Shown here piece by piece: positions 5,897 to 7,652 of a stretch of 7,652 nucleotides of DNA. The notes below the pieces were generated by a model, which made no database searches, had not been told where the DNA came from, and worked only from the letters and a program-made list of their open reading frames with translations. A program made the translations under genes and the position numbers. The first letter of the stretch is position 1. Each line of letters begins with the position of its first letter. The DNA lies in assembly GCA_964540005.1 (NCBI GenBank), contig CAZILN010000362.1:1-7652 (forward strand), given 5' to 3'. Source of the stretch: CAZILN01 sp964540005 (GTDB lineage: Bacteria; Bacteroidota; Bacteroidia; Bacteroidales; SM23-62).

Positions 5897-6751
5897 ATGG
5901 AGAGTAAGAAAATAACGGTTAAGCATTATCTCAATAAACGGGCGAAACCAAAGGTCTATAACAGGGAGTCATACTATCCCCTGTACATTCAATTGATTGT
6001 CTATGCCAGGAAAGCACAGTTGAAGAGCCGTATTAACGAACATCTGAAAATCTATCAGAGCCAGGTCGAACAGCTGTGCAATAAAGACAGCAACATGGCA
6101 AAACTGATGCTGGCAGGATATTTTACCATAAAACAACTGGATCATTTCTGCAGGAATGAAGTATTTCCGCTGAATAACCTGCTTAATGATGAAATTGAAG
6201 TTATTAAACGAATTATTTCCCTTCAGAAACCATTTGAGAGCAACAGTTTCACCCTTAATAATTTCTCAGGTGAATATAAACTGCATATAACAGAAATTAC
6301 TGATATGCTGGATGACCATATTAAGCTGGAATACCGTAATAACCTCAACGAGATCTTTCATAAAACCGTTGATAGCAGCACTGAGAAGAAAGTCTTTAAT
6401 ATCTCCAATTATTTCATACACTACCTGAACTGGGAAAATGATTTCTACAATTTTTACGAGTTGACCTATGAGGTTATTCCCAGTGAATTAAAATACCTCG
6501 AGAAATACCTTGATAAAGAATTACTCACAGCCATAAAGGCTTACCTGGCCTATCACTCGAAGATCAATGTACTTAAAAGGTACCTGGAGAAGAAAGAGCA
6601 CGGCAGGATTTCAACGGTTTCTTACCTTGACTGGATTACCGGGATCAAAGCCTTTATACTAAAGGAATTCATTAAGATCTTCGGCAGTAAAAAAGGAACG
6701 GAATATGTTGACAGCCTCGACTCCATCCTGGTAGCGACCATTAAAGGTTGA
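5897..6751 (+). CDS. Hypothetical protein with integrase-arm-like N-terminus and helical C-terminal part
   Basis: I do not recognise the whole protein (284 residues). Residues 5-46 (ITVKHYLNKR ... YPLYIQLIVYARKAQLKS) resemble the small beta-rich arm-DNA-binding domain at the start of Bacteroidota tyrosine recombinases, with the usual pattern of a short strand, a basic loop, YPxYIxxxV and a second basic strand. The rest (about 47-284) looks mainly helical, rich in Lys, Glu, Tyr and Asn, and lacks the Arg...HxxR...Tyr residues of a recombinase. It has no signal peptide or membrane segment. It may be a DNA-binding protein that kept or copied the arm domain, but that is inference. The ATG at 5897 is preferred because the arm-like domain starts just after it; no clear ribosome binding site is seen. 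Spot counts (38-43% GC) are lower than in the radical SAM gene. It converges with the metallopeptidase gene, 13 bases apart. Confidence 0.65.
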   Translation: MESKKITVKHYLNKRAKPKVYNRESYYPLYIQLIVYARKAQLKSRINEHLKIYQSQVEQLCNKDSNMAKLMLAGYFTIKQLDHFCRNEVFPLNNLLNDEIEVIKRIISLQKPFESNSFTLNNFSGEYKLHITEITDMLDDHIKLEYRNNLNEIFHKTVDSSTEKKVFNISNYFIHYLNWENDFYNFYELTYEVIPSELKYLEKYLDKELLTAIKAYLAYHSKINVLKRYLEKKEHGRISTVSYLDWITGIKAFILKEFIKIFGSKKGTEYVDSLDSILVATIKG

Positions 6752-6765
6752 TACTAAATCACCTT
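6744..6765. terminator. Possible hairpin between convergent genes
   Basis: AAGG (6744-6747) and TGAT (6749-6752) can pair with ATCA (6758-6761) and CCTT (6762-6765) around an ACTAA loop, leaving T6748 bulged. The hairpin spans both stop codons of the convergent gene pair, where a bidirectional terminator would be expected. There is no long T run on either strand and the stem is only moderately GC rich, so it is a weak candidate. Confidence 0.25.
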
Positions 6766-7490
6766 CAGTAGATATCAGTCCGGTATTTTTTCAGTTCCCT
6801 GTCCTTTAAACGGGGATCATTAATACAGGCTCCCAGTTTATCCCAGAATTCCCTGCCGTGGTTCTTGTGAAGGGTATGCACCAGTTCATGAACCAGCACA
6901 TAATCGATCAGATCCCCGGGCAGTCTCATCAGGTGTAGATTCAGGTTTATATTATTTTTTGCTGAACAACTGCCCCATCTGGAGCGGTTGTTCCTTATAA
7001 AAACCCTGTTATACCGAAATCCATGATAGTCGGCCAGGTTCTGCAGCCTGGCCGGCAAATAATCTTTCGCCTCCTTCCTCCAGCATTCCTCGATAGATTT
7101 CCTGATGAATTGCTGAATATAGTCCTCATCCATTCGAAAGGAATCCGGAATATTAATCCTGATACTGTTATTGTCTATTCGTCCTGAAAGTTCTTTAGCA
7201 GCCGTCCTGCTGAGAATAAGCCGGTGGTCCCGGGTAGAGAATACCGTATCCTCCCGGAACACCGTCAGGGAATGCTCAAGTCTTGCAATCTTTCCCATTT
7301 GTTTCCTGACCCAGGCATCCTTTTCTTCCAGGAATTTCAAGGCTTCCTCAAAACCCAGGTAATGGGGGACCGTTACCCTGACGGCTTTAAAGGGTATTAC
7401 AGATACCGACATTCGTCTTACCCCTGATTTACTTCTTAAATGTACTTCTCCGTAATCCTTATGGTATATAGTTTTCTGCTTAACAACCAT
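6765..7490 (-). CDS. YgjP/DUF45-type zinc metallopeptidase (M48-like)
   Basis: This 241-residue soluble protein has the zinc-protease motif HELVH (His201, Glu202, His205), followed by a third likely ligand, His211, in KNHGREFW. Before it stands the family hallmark RSRWGSCSAKNNINLN (169-184), which together with HELVHxxxxNHG identifies the YgjP-like group (DUF45, a relative of M48 and WLM peptidases). The N-terminal 150 residues are a beta-rich segment plus a charged helical stretch (FLEEKDAWVRKQM), as usual for the family, and the length is typical. The biological substrate of YgjP-like proteins is poorly known; in many genomes the gene lies near restriction-modification genes, but nothing of that kind is visible here. 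It starts with ATG at 7490, is divergent from the partial gene at 7569 and converges with the arm-domain-like protein. Confidence 0.9.
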   Translation of the reverse strand: MVVKQKTIYHKDYGEVHLRSKSGVRRMSVSVIPFKAVRVTVPHYLGFEEALKFLEEKDAWVRKQMGKIARLEHSLTVFREDTVFSTRDHRLILSRTAAKELSGRIDNNSIRINIPDSFRMDEDYIQQFIRKSIEECWRKEAKDYLPARLQNLADYHGFRYNRVFIRNNRSRWGSCSAKNNINLNLHLMRLPGDLIDYVLVHELVHTLHKNHGREFWDKLGACINDPRLKDRELKKYRTDIY

Positions 7491-7540
7491 ATCTTAAAAT
7501 AAAAACCGTCCAAATGAAGTTTATATACTTGATTAATAAT

Positions 7541-7548
7541 TATCTTTA
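7541..7548 (+). promoter_or_regulatory. Candidate -7 box for the gene starting at 7569
   Basis: TATCTTTA matches the Bacteroidota -7 consensus TAnnTTTG at seven of eight positions and lies 20 bases before the ATG, the same distance as the candidate box of the radical SAM gene. A GTTT about 18 bases further upstream is a poor -33 element. The AT-rich 78-base gap is the only place for promoters of this gene and the divergent metallopeptidase. Confidence 0.3.
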
Positions 7549-7568
7549 CCCTTCAAATTTTTCCAGAC

Positions 7569-7652
7569 ATGTTAAGAGTTCATCTGCAAATAAAGAGATT
7601 TTTTCTGTTTATTGTCCTATTTTCCTCCACCCTCTTCGTTAATTCCTCTGCC
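7569..7652 (+). CDS. N-terminus of an exported protein (partial, runs off the window)
   Basis: ATG at 7569 opens 28 codons that stay open to the window end. They read as a signal peptide: a basic start (MLRVHLQIKR), a hydrophobic core (FFLFIVLF), and a small polar end (VNSSA) that could be a signal peptidase I site. There is no lipobox cysteine within the visible part. The protein is therefore likely exported to the periplasm, outer membrane or outside. The product cannot be named from 28 residues. A candidate -7 box precedes it and the metallopeptidase gene lies divergently upstream. Confidence 0.6.
   Translation, partial: MLRVHLQIKRFFLFIVLFSSTLFVNSSA

Noticed and set aside
5886..5915. Nine-codon open frame (ATG at 5886) overlapping the start of the gene at 5897
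   Set aside because: It is in another frame, has no ribosome binding site or run of regulatory codons, and no attenuator-like structure follows; it is probably chance.
5897..6751. Calling this gene a tyrosine recombinase
   Set aside because: Only the arm-like N-terminus resembles one; no catalytic Arg, HxxR or Tyr arrangement is visible, and no att-like repeats flank it.

Overview
The window looks like an ordinary chromosomal stretch from a member of the Bacteroidota, probably the Bacteroidales/Marinilabiliales side. This is inferred from the gene families, two lipoprotein signal peptides with short lipoboxes, start codons without clear Shine-Dalgarno sequences, candidate -7 elements resembling the Bacteroidota TAnnTTTG box, a tRNA gene without an encoded CCA, and an N-terminal domain resembling the arm-binding domain of Bacteroidota integrases. 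No species can be named from the sequence alone.

Layout: the left edge holds the 3' end of a tRNA gene on the plus strand and its intrinsic terminator. A minus-strand block follows. Read in its own direction it contains a 93-residue protein of unknown function (4781-4500), a DHA1-type MFS exporter (4469-3294), an S9-family peptidase lipoprotein with a very acidic C-terminal tail (3210-1261), a 60-codon remnant of a small membrane protein resembling the TIGR03987/HsmA family (1260-1081), and an AT-rich lipoprotein with a possible TIM-barrel, glycosidase-like fold (1038-124). Divergent from this block, on the plus strand, are a radical SAM protein of the PflX type (4887-5798) and an unrecognised helical protein with an integrase-arm-like N-terminus (5897-6751). 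Convergent with the latter is a YgjP/DUF45-type zinc metallopeptidase (7490-6765). The right edge holds the first 28 codons of a secreted or membrane protein on the plus strand.

How the genes relate: the 93-residue gene and the MFS gene are spaced like an operon (30 bases apart, same frame). The peptidase may be co-transcribed or have its own promoter in the 83-base gap. The most interesting area is 1-1260. There an AT-rich lipoprotein gene sits between the 3' end of a tRNA gene and a truncated membrane-protein gene, as expected after an insertion or deletion at a tRNA-flanked site. I did not find a defence system, CRISPR array, insertion sequence or large repeat. No new multi-gene system is evident; the candidates worth following are the rearranged junction, the acidic peptidase tail and the arm-domain-like protein without a catalytic domain.
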